Below the pieces are notes generated by a model that was not told the DNA's origin, made no database searches, and worked only from the letters and a program-made list of their open reading frames with translations. The position numbers were made by a program, and so were the translations under genes. A stretch of 64,000 bases of DNA, taken from Candidatus Handelsmanbacteria bacterium (GTDB lineage Bacteria; Latescibacterota; UBA2968; UBA8231). Positions 44,401-50,951 of this stretch are shown here, piece after piece. The stretch is from positions 1 to 64,000 of the forward strand of contig VGJS01000017.1 of NCBI GenBank assembly GCA_016867395.1, written 5' to 3'. The first letter of the stretch is position 1; the number at the start of each line of letters is the position of its first letter.

Positions 44401-44811
44401 GCCCAACTGGCCGAACAGGCAGAATCGCTGGAGGAACTGTTGGCCACTGTGGCCCTGGGGGTGGGCGCAGACTACGCGCGCCGCAGCGCCCAGGTCGAGG
44501 CCGTGCAGCTCATGACCCTGCACGCGGCCAAGGGCCTGGAATATGAGGTGGTTTTCCTGTGTGGCGTGGAGGAAGGTTTGTTGCCCTTGAGAGGGGCTCA
44601 AATCGAGGAGGAGCGCCGGCTCTGCTACGTGGGCCTCACCCGCGCCCGCGAGGAACTCATACTGGTGGCCGCCCGCAGCCGACAGCAGTACGGCCAGCGC
44701 ACCGAGCCGGCCCTTTCCTCTTTCGTACGCGAACTGCCCACCGCGCTGCTGGCGGAGGAGCGGATCGACGCCCCCCGCCGCCCCGAGGCCGAGCAGCTTT
44801 CGCTATTCTGA
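41449..44811 (+). CDS. EndoQ-like PHP nuclease fused to UvrD/Rep helicase
   Basis: 1120 residues. Residues 1-~290 are a PHP domain in the endonuclease Q style (VADIHLHSRYARATS, VGTGDFTHPAW, SNSDAHSPQKLA), followed by a zinc-finger region (YHCDGHRNC ... CPVCG, about 271-298) and an EndoQ-like C-terminal part. From ~460 onward there is a superfamily 1A helicase: Walker A VIAGPGSGKTRTL (about 477), motif II LVDEFQDLDLVQYQ (about 710), GDPDQAIYGFRGAD, and late motifs LMTLHAAKGLEYEVVFL and RLCYVGLTRARE. EndoQ cleaves 5' of deaminated or abasic DNA bases, so the fusion could nick at damage and unwind from the nick. Residues about 650-699 are low-complexity and correspond to an inserted palindromic repeat. 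A zincin peptidase gene starts just after the stop. Confidence 0.85.
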   Translation: MRFVADIHLHSRYARATSRDLNPENLHRWSALKGITVVGTGDFTHPAWLAELQEQLEPAEEGLYRLKAPWRQPLEAQLPPSCLAEVRFLLSVEINSIYKKNGRTRKVHNVVVMPGFAEVEALNRRLGTIGNLKSDGRPILGLDSRDLLAICLEVCPEVLFIPAHIWTPHFAALGSASGFDSLEECFEDLLPHIPAVETGLSSDPPMNSRIAELDRFALVSNSDAHSPQKLAREGTCFDTALSYPGMLAALWSRDPAQFAGTLEFFPEEGKYHCDGHRNCQVRWKPAQTLAAKGRCPVCGQPLTVGVLHRVELLADRPEGEGPARSFEYLIPLPEVIGSALGSGPASKKVQAVYEQLLASLGPELFILRHASPEAIAAAGQPLVAEGVRRMRAGQVQIAAGYDGEFGVIELFTDEERRQFKGQKLLFALPAASVATPQVQSALVPAHASAPEQPAPVATSGLDPAQQQAVEAGGPVVVIAGPGSGKTRTLTLRVAHLIAQRRVPASQILALTFTRRAATQMRQRLQALLGDRATLAELHVGTFHQLALQLMAETGQPLRPVLDEWESRSLLSQALAESGTKMPLGKAQEGIALAKAQGLLPEDMEDEELSQIYTAYQDQLEPHQVWDYDQILLDFLDLMEHGGVDLTGQSERRGSDPEAFSRGVAGKGSPRGGGPGSGATASEWEGRAWRKTEAGHPPLRPSLGFTQVLVDEFQDLDLVQYQIVRALAGTGEGLFAIGDPDQAIYGFRGADASCFARLLADYPATRLLHLGINYRSAAPIVEAAAALISHNPHRQPLHLRPARQGGARLRLLSVPGEKAEGIAVVQEIGRMVGGADMAQSDRQGARGTRSLGDFGVLFRTHAQAQILEECFLHEGLPYRLAGEKSFLSTPPVRRALAFFRLVLQPEEPLRLLQALEIPAFDPGAQARKELARQLVRPANAETLPAARRLCEAAEQYRLLASQEPPAALVHRFLEEHGKDEDVARLAQLAEQAESLEELLATVALGVGADYARRSAQVEAVQLMTLHAAKGLEYEVVFLCGVEEGLLPLRGAQIEEERRLCYVGLTRAREELILVAARSRQQYGQRTEPALSSFVRELPTALLAEERIDAPRRPEAEQLSLF
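43398..43545. repeat. Palindromic repeat copy A, in frame inside the helicase
   Basis: A 148-base element inside the helicase coding region. Its ends are imperfect inverted repeats of about 33 bases: GCGGCGGGGGAGTGACCCCG at the left, and the reverse complement of the right end begins GCAGCGGGGGGTGACCCG; both continue to TTTTTCTC. The interior GGAGTGGCTGGGAAGGGAAG is almost the same as copy B (GGAGTGGTCGGGAAGGGAAG, from 50738). It keeps the frame and adds roughly 50 Gly/Arg/Ser-rich residues between DLTGQ and LGFTQVLVDEFQD. Confidence 0.7.
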
Positions 44812-44812
44812 G

Positions 44813-45181
44813 ATGAACCGCCGCCGTTTCGAAAAACTCGTGCAGCAGGCCCTGGAGAAGATCCCCCAGCCCTTCCAGCAGGCCCTGCAGAACGTGGCCA
44901 TCCTCATCGAGGACTGGCCCGATCCCGAAATCGCCGAGGAGATCACCGGTGATCCCGACGAATGGCTCTACGGCCTCTTCAGCGGCACCCCCTTGCCCGA
45001 GCGCCGGCTGGAGGACAGCGGCGATCTGCCGGCGGTGATCACCCTGTACCAGCGCCCCTTGGAGGAGGATTTTCCCAACCACGGCGATCTCGTCGAGGAA
45101 ATCGAGATCACCCTGGTCCATGAGATCGCCCACTTCATGGGCTTCGACGAGGAAACCCTCAGGGAGTTCGGCTATGACTGA
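44813..45181 (+). CDS. Small zincin metallopeptidase family protein
   Basis: 122 residues, PF06262-type. The zinc site is LVHEIAHFMGFDEETL near residue 103 (HExxH followed by G-F-D/E). The N-terminal half has the family FEKLVQQALEKIP and PDEWLYGLFSGTPL. Biological role unknown; these cytosolic minimal proteases are widespread. The ATG lies one base after the helicase stop (TGAGATG), and its end overlaps the fucosidase start, so the three genes are probably co-translated. Confidence 0.85.
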   Translation: MNRRRFEKLVQQALEKIPQPFQQALQNVAILIEDWPDPEIAEEITGDPDEWLYGLFSGTPLPERRLEDSGDLPAVITLYQRPLEEDFPNHGDLVEEIEITLVHEIAHFMGFDEETLREFGYD

Positions 45182-46505
45182 CAGGACGCAGGACGGCGGC
45201 GAGCAGGATCTGGAGGCCGCCCGGGCCAGCCAGACCTCAGGCAACAAACCCGAACGCCTCGAATGGTTCCAGGATCTGGGCCTGGGCCTCTTCATCCACT
45301 GGAGCCTGGACTCGCAACTGGGCCTGGTCATCAGCCATTCCCTGGTGGGCGCCGACGACGACTACGTCGCCCGTTTCTTCACAGAACTGCCCCGCACCTT
45401 CTATCCCCACAAGTACGACCCCGACGAGTGGGCCCGGCAGGCTCGGCTGGCCGGGGTCCAGTACGTGGTCTTCACCACCAAGCACCACAGCGGTTTCTGC
45501 ATGTTCGAGACCCGCACCACCAACTTCAGCATCATGAACACCCCCTACCCGCGCAACCTGACCCGCCTGCTCTTCGACGCCTTCCGCCGGCAGGGCATCC
45601 ACATCGGCATCTACTTCTCACCCGACGATTTCCACGTGCTCTGGCAGCAGGGCATCCCCATCAACCGCGGCACCCCCGAGGCCGACCCGCTCAACAACCC
45701 ACGCCTGATGCAGACCAACCTGGACCAGCTGCGCGAGCTGCTCACCGCGTACGGCCCCATCGACCTGCTCTTCCTCGACGGCCAGCCCGAGGGCCTCAAA
45801 CAGTTGGCCTGGGAACTCCAGCCCGAGATCGTCGTCACCCGCGGCGCCATCGCCACCCCGGAGCAGACCCTGCCCGACGCACCCCTGGCCGGCCCCTGGG
45901 AGAGTTGCTTCACCATGGGCACCCAGTGGCAGTTCAAGCCCACCAACGAGAACTACAAGTCCGGGCAGACCCTGATACAGATGCTGATCGAGACCCGCGC
46001 CAAGGGAGGGAATCTGCTGCTGAACGTCGGCCCGCGCCCCGACGGCGAGCTGGCTCCCGAACAGAGCGGCCGCATCAACGAGCTGGGGCTGTGGCTCTTC
46101 ATCAACCGCGAGGCCATCTACCAGGTGCGGCCCTGGCACGTGACCCACGAAGGCAACGTGTGGTTTACCCGCGCCAAGCACGAGGACGCGGTGTACGCCC
46201 TGGTGACCCACATCGACTGGGCCAGCGCCGAGGACGCCGCCGGCACCAACGACCCCAACCGCACCTACGGCCGCCGCCTCAACCTCACCCTGAAAAGCGT
46301 GCGGGCCAGCGAAAAAACGCAGGTGCAGGTGTTGGGCCACGCCGGCAAGATCCTCGAGTACCGCCCCAACCTCGACCCCTCGCCGCGCTGGCACCAGGAC
46401 GCACAGGGCCTGCATCTGTCGGTGATGAGCGCCCACCGCATCTACAACATGTGGGATTGGCAGAACCCGATCGCGTTGAAGATCACCCACCCGCTGAAAG
46501 CGTAA
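45174..46505 (+). CDS. Alpha-L-fucosidase (GH29)
   Basis: 443 residues. GH29 signatures: GLGLFIHWSLDSQLG, YVVFTTKHHSGFCMFET, GIHIGIYFSPDDFHV, and the nucleophile region IDLLFLDGQ (Asp about residue 201). The tail GGNLLLNVGPRPDGELAPEQ is typical. No signal peptide: the start ATG overlaps the peptidase stop, and the N-terminus is hydrophilic, so the enzyme seems cytosolic. It releases terminal alpha-L-fucose from glycans. It ends just before palindromic repeat copy C. Confidence 0.85.
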   Translation: MTDRTQDGGEQDLEAARASQTSGNKPERLEWFQDLGLGLFIHWSLDSQLGLVISHSLVGADDDYVARFFTELPRTFYPHKYDPDEWARQARLAGVQYVVFTTKHHSGFCMFETRTTNFSIMNTPYPRNLTRLLFDAFRRQGIHIGIYFSPDDFHVLWQQGIPINRGTPEADPLNNPRLMQTNLDQLRELLTAYGPIDLLFLDGQPEGLKQLAWELQPEIVVTRGAIATPEQTLPDAPLAGPWESCFTMGTQWQFKPTNENYKSGQTLIQMLIETRAKGGNLLLNVGPRPDGELAPEQSGRINELGLWLFINREAIYQVRPWHVTHEGNVWFTRAKHEDAVYALVTHIDWASAEDAAGTNDPNRTYGRRLNLTLKSVRASEKTQVQVLGHAGKILEYRPNLDPSPRWHQDAQGLHLSVMSAHRIYNMWDWQNPIALKITHPLKA

Positions 46506-46507
46506 CC

Positions 46508-46758
46508 GCGGCGGGGAGATGATCCCGACGACTGTAAGCCAGGGACGCAGGAGTGCCCCGGAGGCGGCTTCTGGGGAAGTGGTGGTGGGGCAGGACCGCA
46601 GGGCGGGGAGGGAGGGAAGCGTAGTTTGTGGAGCGAGGGGACGCAACGCCCCAACGTATGGGGCGTTGCGGGGGCGGAGGGGATGAGATGGGCGCGACAC
46701 CATTTAAGTGGTGTCGCGGGTCTGGGACTGCAGAAACGCCGGATTGGGCACCCTGCGG
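46508..46758. repeat. Palindromic repeat copy C (intergenic)
   Basis: About 250 bases filling the convergent gap between the fucosidase and agmatine deiminase genes. It starts GCGGCGGGGAGATGATCCC, like copy B (GCGGCGGGGAGATGGCCCC). It contains GAGCGAGGGGACGC, shared with copy B, and two hairpins that are perfect in this copy: 46642-46652 with 46660-46670 (11 bp, loop AACGTAT) and 46693-46702 with 46709-46718 (10 bp, loop TTTAAG). It may also work as a two-way terminator. No coding region is seen here. Confidence 0.65.
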
Positions 46759-46796
46759 AACCGGCCCCAGTAAAGGCTGGGTTTTTGCCTAAATCG

Positions 46797-47858
46797 TCAA
46801 ACCGTTGGCTCCTGTTGAGTCAGGCAATGGATCGTCCCCAACCCCCAGACCAGGTCCACGGCGTGGATGCCCACCACCGGGCGGTCGGGGAAAAGTTCGG
46901 CGAGGAGGCCCAGGGCCTGGCAGTCCTGGGCATCGTTGAAGGTGGGCACCAGCACCGCGCTGTTGCCGATGTAGAAGTTGGCGTAGCTGGCCGGCAGCCG
47001 CTGGCCGTCCAGGTACAGGGGCGCGGGCATGGGCAGGCGCACCACCTCCAGCCGCGAGCCGTCCCGCAGGCGCAGGTTCTCCAGCCGCTCGCGGTTCTCC
47101 TCCAGGGGTCGGTGGTTGGCGTCCCTCCCGTCCGGCTCGTGGGCCAGCACCACGGTGCTGGGGTTCACGAAGCGGCACAGATCGTCGACGTGACCATGGG
47201 TGTCGTCCCCGGCGATGCCCCGGCCCAGCCACACCACCTGCTCGATCCCCAGGTAGTCGCGCAGCACCGCCTCCATCTCCGCCCGGCCCAGGTGCGGATT
47301 GCGCACCTGCACCTGGGGGTCGAGCAGGCATTCCTCGGTGGTGAGCAGCAAACCCTCGCCGTTCACATCGATACTCCCCCCCTCCAGCACCACCCCTTGT
47401 CCCTCGCGCCGGGCCTCGAAGAGCGGCACCCCCCGCGCGGCGGCGGCGCGCACCGGGATCTGGCAGTCCAGTTCCCAGTCGGGGTACTTGGCCCAGGCAT
47501 TGAAATGAAAACGGGCGATGGCCACCTCGGGTCGGGGCCGCTCCCGGCGCACGAAGAAGGGGCCGAAGTCGCGGGTCCAGCCCCGGTTGGTGGGGAAGAG
47601 GTGGAACTCGATCGCGCCCAGGTTCACCCCGGCGCGCTGGAGCACCCGGCTGGCCTGGGTCTGATGCGCGGGTGAGTTGACCAGGATGCAGAGCTTTTCG
47701 CCGGGGGCCAGCTTGCGGACAATCTCGCCGTACACCCAGGGGATGGGGGCGATCTTGCCGGGCCAATCGCCCCGGTTGTGCGGCCAGCCCAGCCAGGTAG
47801 CCCGGTGCGGGGCCCACTCGGCGGGCATCTGGAAGCCCAGGTCGCGCGGGGTACTCAC
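46797..47858 (-). CDS. aguA: Agmatine deiminase
   Basis: 353 residues; hydrolyses agmatine to N-carbamoylputrescine and ammonia. Family motifs: MPAEWAPHRATWLGWPHN at the start, TNRGWTRDFGPFFV, VVLEGGSIDVNGEG, GDDTHGHVDDLCRFV, ASYANFYIGNSAVL and the catalytic Cys in TIHCLTQQEP at the C-terminus. The usual GGG before this Cys reads GLG. GTG at 47858 overlaps the stop of the amidase gene (GTGA) and gives the normal N-terminus. Works directly with the upstream amidase in putrescine synthesis. Confidence 0.9.
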   Translation of the reverse strand: MSTPRDLGFQMPAEWAPHRATWLGWPHNRGDWPGKIAPIPWVYGEIVRKLAPGEKLCILVNSPAHQTQASRVLQRAGVNLGAIEFHLFPTNRGWTRDFGPFFVRRERPRPEVAIARFHFNAWAKYPDWELDCQIPVRAAAARGVPLFEARREGQGVVLEGGSIDVNGEGLLLTTEECLLDPQVQVRNPHLGRAEMEAVLRDYLGIEQVVWLGRGIAGDDTHGHVDDLCRFVNPSTVVLAHEPDGRDANHRPLEENRERLENLRLRDGSRLEVVRLPMPAPLYLDGQRLPASYANFYIGNSAVLVPTFNDAQDCQALGLLAELFPDRPVVGIHAVDLVWGLGTIHCLTQQEPTV

Positions 47859-48751
47859 GGCTCGTCGAGGAAGCGGCGGTCCAGGCCGGTGTACGCGTCG
47901 ATGCGGCGGTCGCGCAGGAAGGGCCAGTTGCGGCGCACCTCCTCGCTGCGGCCAGGATCCACCTCGGCCAGCAGCACCTCTTCGCCGGCAACACTGCCCT
48001 CGGTCACCATCTGGCCGAAGGGATCGGCCAGGAAGCTCTGCCCCCAGAACTCGATGCCGGCGGTGCCGGGTACGGGCTGCTCCAGGCCGATGCGGTTGAC
48101 GGCTGCCACGTACACCCCGTTGGCGATGGCGTGGGCCCGCTGCGCCGTGCGCCAGGCGTCGTGCTGCGCGGCGCCGTACACCTGCTTCTCGTGCGGGTGC
48201 CAGCCGATGGCCGTGGGGTAGAAGAGGATCTCGGCCCCGCGCAGCGCCGTCAGCCGAGCCCCCTCGGGGTACCACTGGTCCCAGCAGATCAGCACCCCGA
48301 CGCGGCCCAGCGGGGTGTCGAAAGCCTTGAAACCCAGGTCGCCGGGAGTGAAGTAGTACTTCTCGTAGTAGGCCGGGTCGTCGGGGATATGCATCTTGCG
48401 GTACAGGCCGGCGATCTGCCCCTCGGCGTCGAGCAGAACCGCGCTGTTGTGGTACAGGCCCGGGGCCCGGCGCTCGAAGAGCGGCACCACGATCCAGACC
48501 CGACGCGACCGGGCGATGGGGGCCAGGGCCTCGGTGGAAGGGCCGGGGATGGTCTCGGCCAGGTCGAAAAGCTCGGCGGCCTCGCGCTGGCAGAAGTACT
48601 GGCTGGCGAAGAGTTCGGGCAGGCAGAGGATCCGCGCCCCCTGGGCCGCGGCCCGGTCAGCCAGGGCCACCGCCCTTTCGCGGTTGGCGGCCACCTCCAG
48701 GCCCATGCCCATCTGCACCAGGCCCACGGTGTATTTGTCTCGCTTGTCCAT
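47855..48751 (-). CDS. aguB: N-carbamoylputrescine amidase
   Basis: 298 residues, nitrilase superfamily. The Glu-Lys-Cys catalytic triad is visible: Glu in LPELFASQYFCQ, Lys in YRKMHIPDDPAYYEKYYF and Cys in VLICWDQWYPEGARL; these sequences are specific to the AguB branch. It converts N-carbamoylputrescine to putrescine, CO2 and ammonia. ATG at 48751 with GGAG upstream is preferred over a longer start at 48775. Coupled by GTGA to agmatine deiminase, completing the two-step route from agmatine. Confidence 0.9.
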   Translation of the reverse strand: MDKRDKYTVGLVQMGMGLEVAANRERAVALADRAAAQGARILCLPELFASQYFCQREAAELFDLAETIPGPSTEALAPIARSRRVWIVVPLFERRAPGLYHNSAVLLDAEGQIAGLYRKMHIPDDPAYYEKYYFTPGDLGFKAFDTPLGRVGVLICWDQWYPEGARLTALRGAEILFYPTAIGWHPHEKQVYGAAQHDAWRTAQRAHAIANGVYVAAVNRIGLEQPVPGTAGIEFWGQSFLADPFGQMVTEGSVAGEEVLLAEVDPGRSEEVRRNWPFLRDRRIDAYTGLDRRFLDEP

Positions 48752-48779
48752 GGTTCTCCGTCTCGCGAAGCGCATCGCC

Positions 48780-49781
48780 TCAGAGAGGCCGGCTGCTGAT
48801 CAGGCCGATGCCCCGGCCCTGGGGACCGCAGGCGCAGTAGTACATATAGGAAGTGTCGTTCTCCGGGCGGTACACCAGCGAGATCTTGTGGGCGTACTGC
48901 CGGTCCAGGCCGCCGGGATGGCCGCCGGCCGCGTACAGGGGCTCGGGATGGGCGGACCAGTGCTCCAGGTCGCGCGAGAAGGCGGCCATGATGTGCGCCC
49001 CCTCGCGGCCCACCCCGAAATAGATCATGGTCCAGTGATCGCCGTCGCGGAAGACCTTGGGGTCCGAGGCGAAGACCGCGTCGTACCCGCCCGGCCGCAC
49101 CCGCACCACCGGATTGCCCGGGTGCCGCCGCCAGTGCAAGAGATCGTCGGAGAGGGCCAGGCCGGTCTGCTCGGTGCCCTCCTCTGCCGCGTTGTAGAAG
49201 TTGTAATAGCGACCCTCGTGCGCCAGCAACCAGGGCTGGTAGATGCAGCTCTGCTCCCAGGCGCCGCAATCGGCATCGTGCACCGAGAGGATGGGAGCGT
49301 CCTTGGCCCGCCGCCAGCGCAGGCCGTCGTCGCTTTGCGCCACCCCCTCGTACCCGGGCCGCAGCTCGTAGCCGCCCTGGAGCGGGTAAGAACCGTACAG
49401 GGTCCAGAAGCGGCCCCGCGCCTGCTGCAGCAGGCGCGGGGCGCGCACCTCATAGCTCTCGTACAGGTACGCCCCCACCACACGGCCGCCGTGGTCGAAC
49501 GCCCCCTCAGGCCCGAAACCCATGGCCAGGCCCAGGTGCTCCCAGCGCAACAGGTCCCGGCTGCGGGCCACGAAGCTGTTGTACCCCTGGCCGTCGAAGC
49601 CGATGAAGCTGAGGTACCAGACCTCCGGCTGCCCGGGCAGCTGGTACACGCAGGGGGCGTCGGTGCCGTGGAACTGCTCGAACCCGGGGATGGCCGGCTG
49701 GCTGGGGATCACGTGCTCGGGCCAGTAGTGCCAGCCGCGGTAGGGGGCGGCCCAGCGGTCGAGGGTGGCCGCGTCGATCAC
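48780..49781 (-). CDS. GH43/GH32-like five-bladed propeller protein
   Basis: 333 residues. It looks like a five-bladed beta-propeller glycosidase: repeated blades with W-Y-L-S-F and Y-x-N-F-Y-N, DLLRWEHLG, ALSDDLLHWRRHPGNPV, FASDPKVFRDGDHWTMIYFG, and FSRDLEHWS. Asp in GTDAPCVYQ and DPKVF and an acidic residue further on could form the active site. No signal peptide. GTG at 49781 overlaps the alpha/beta hydrolase stop. It lies between putrescine genes and a hydrolase, so its substrate is uncertain. Confidence 0.65.
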   Translation of the reverse strand: MIDAATLDRWAAPYRGWHYWPEHVIPSQPAIPGFEQFHGTDAPCVYQLPGQPEVWYLSFIGFDGQGYNSFVARSRDLLRWEHLGLAMGFGPEGAFDHGGRVVGAYLYESYEVRAPRLLQQARGRFWTLYGSYPLQGGYELRPGYEGVAQSDDGLRWRRAKDAPILSVHDADCGAWEQSCIYQPWLLAHEGRYYNFYNAAEEGTEQTGLALSDDLLHWRRHPGNPVVRVRPGGYDAVFASDPKVFRDGDHWTMIYFGVGREGAHIMAAFSRDLEHWSAHPEPLYAAGGHPGGLDRQYAHKISLVYRPENDTSYMYYCACGPQGRGIGLISSRPL

Positions 49782-50605
49782 TTGCCCCGCCCCGCCTCGG
49801 CGGCGGCCAGGTGTTGGGCCAGCAGGCTGTTGACCTGCTCGGGCTGGGCCAGGGGCAACCCGTGCGCTGCGTCGGCGAACTGATAGTACCGCGCCCCGCG
49901 GATGGCTCCGGCCAGGGCCCGGCCGTACCGGGGCAGGGCCAGCCGGTCCTCGGCCCCACTGACCACCAGCGTGGGCAGGCCGCCCAGTTCCTGCAGGCGG
50001 ACGCGCTGATCGTGGCCGGCCAGGGCCTGCAGCTGTTTCATCACCACCGGCGGCTGCTCGGCCAGGTCGCGGCCGAAGAGGGCACCGTAGTGGCTGGCCA
50101 GGGCCACCAGGTCCGCGCCCCGTCGCTGCGAGGGGGGCAGGATCATCTCGAGGAAGGCCCGCCGGCGCATGGGGCGCGAGCCCACCCGGGTGCGCAGGCC
50201 CACCCAGGCGATCCAGGGACTGAGGCGGACGGCGTCCTTGCCTCGGCAGAAGGTGCACAGCAGCGAGAGGCTGCGGACCCTGGTCCGGGCGTCGAGGGCC
50301 AGCTGCTGGGCGATGACCCCGCCCATGCTGTGGCCCACCAGATGGGCGTCGGCCCAGCCCAGGTGATCCATCAGGGCCAGGGTGTCCCCCACCAGATCGG
50401 CGATCTCCAGCCGGCCTTTGACCGGACTGCTCCCGCCCAGGCCGCGGTGATCGAAGGCGGCGCACTGGAAACGATCGGACAGTCCTTCCAGTTGGGGACT
50501 CCAGCCGGAACCGGGCACGCCGACCCCCTGGATGAAGAGCATTGGTGGCCCCTTACCCTGGGTCTGATAGGCGATTGTAGTGTTGGAATGTTCAAAGGTC
50601 GGCAT
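49778..50605 (-). CDS. Alpha/beta hydrolase
   Basis: 275 residues. The fold is clear: oxyanion region FIQGVGVPGSGW, nucleophile elbow GHSMGGVIAQQ (Ser about residue 93), acidic residue in VVSGAEDRLAL and terminal His in ADAAHGLPL. Members are esterases, haloperoxidase-like or C-C hydrolases of small metabolites. ATG at 50605 with a poor ribosome binding site is selected because the protein then starts MPTFEHSNTTIAYQTQGKG, the usual opening. Heads the minus-strand operon running to agmatine deiminase. Confidence 0.8.
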   Translation of the reverse strand: MPTFEHSNTTIAYQTQGKGPPMLFIQGVGVPGSGWSPQLEGLSDRFQCAAFDHRGLGGSSPVKGRLEIADLVGDTLALMDHLGWADAHLVGHSMGGVIAQQLALDARTRVRSLSLLCTFCRGKDAVRLSPWIAWVGLRTRVGSRPMRRRAFLEMILPPSQRRGADLVALASHYGALFGRDLAEQPPVVMKQLQALAGHDQRVRLQELGGLPTLVVSGAEDRLALPRYGRALAGAIRGARYYQFADAAHGLPLAQPEQVNSLLAQHLAAAEAGRGK

Positions 50606-50951
50606 TTTGTTAAATTGCTTCCGGGATGCCGGCGCGTCAACTGAAGAACGCGGGCCACGCCCAGCGGCGGGGAGATGGCCCCAGCCGGGCGGGACGCGAG
50701 GGTCAGCGCAGCGGCAGGTGGACGGGGCATTTCCCCGGGGAGTGGTCGGGAAGGGAAGTCCGTGGTGGTGGGGTGATGGAGTAGCGGAGCTGTGCGAGCG
50801 AGGGGACGCCACGCCCCAGCATTGGGACCTAGCCGGGGCGGAGGAGGTGGGATGGGCGCGACGCCATCTGAATGGTGCCGTGATACGCGCCTTGGGAAAG
50901 GCCGGAGTGGGTCACTCCCCGACGCGATATGACCCCAGTGGAAATCCTCAG
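50606..50951. other. 346-base divergent gap, mostly repeat copy B
   Basis: Between the alpha/beta hydrolase and the ABC exporter genes. Nearly all of it is occupied by the palindromic repeat at 50664-50926, leaving little room for a conventional promoter. No gene is supported. Confidence 0.6.
50664..50926. repeat. Palindromic repeat copy B (intergenic)
   Basis: About 263 bases. It shares the left end with copy C, the block GGGAAGGGAAGTCCG with copy A, the middle GAGCGAGGGGACGCC with copy C, and a right end (GAGTGGGTCACTCCCCG) matching copy A. It appears to be the longest form, with A lacking the middle portion. The internal hairpins, perfect in C, are degenerate here. It ends about 25 bases before the ABC exporter start. 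Confidence 0.65.
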
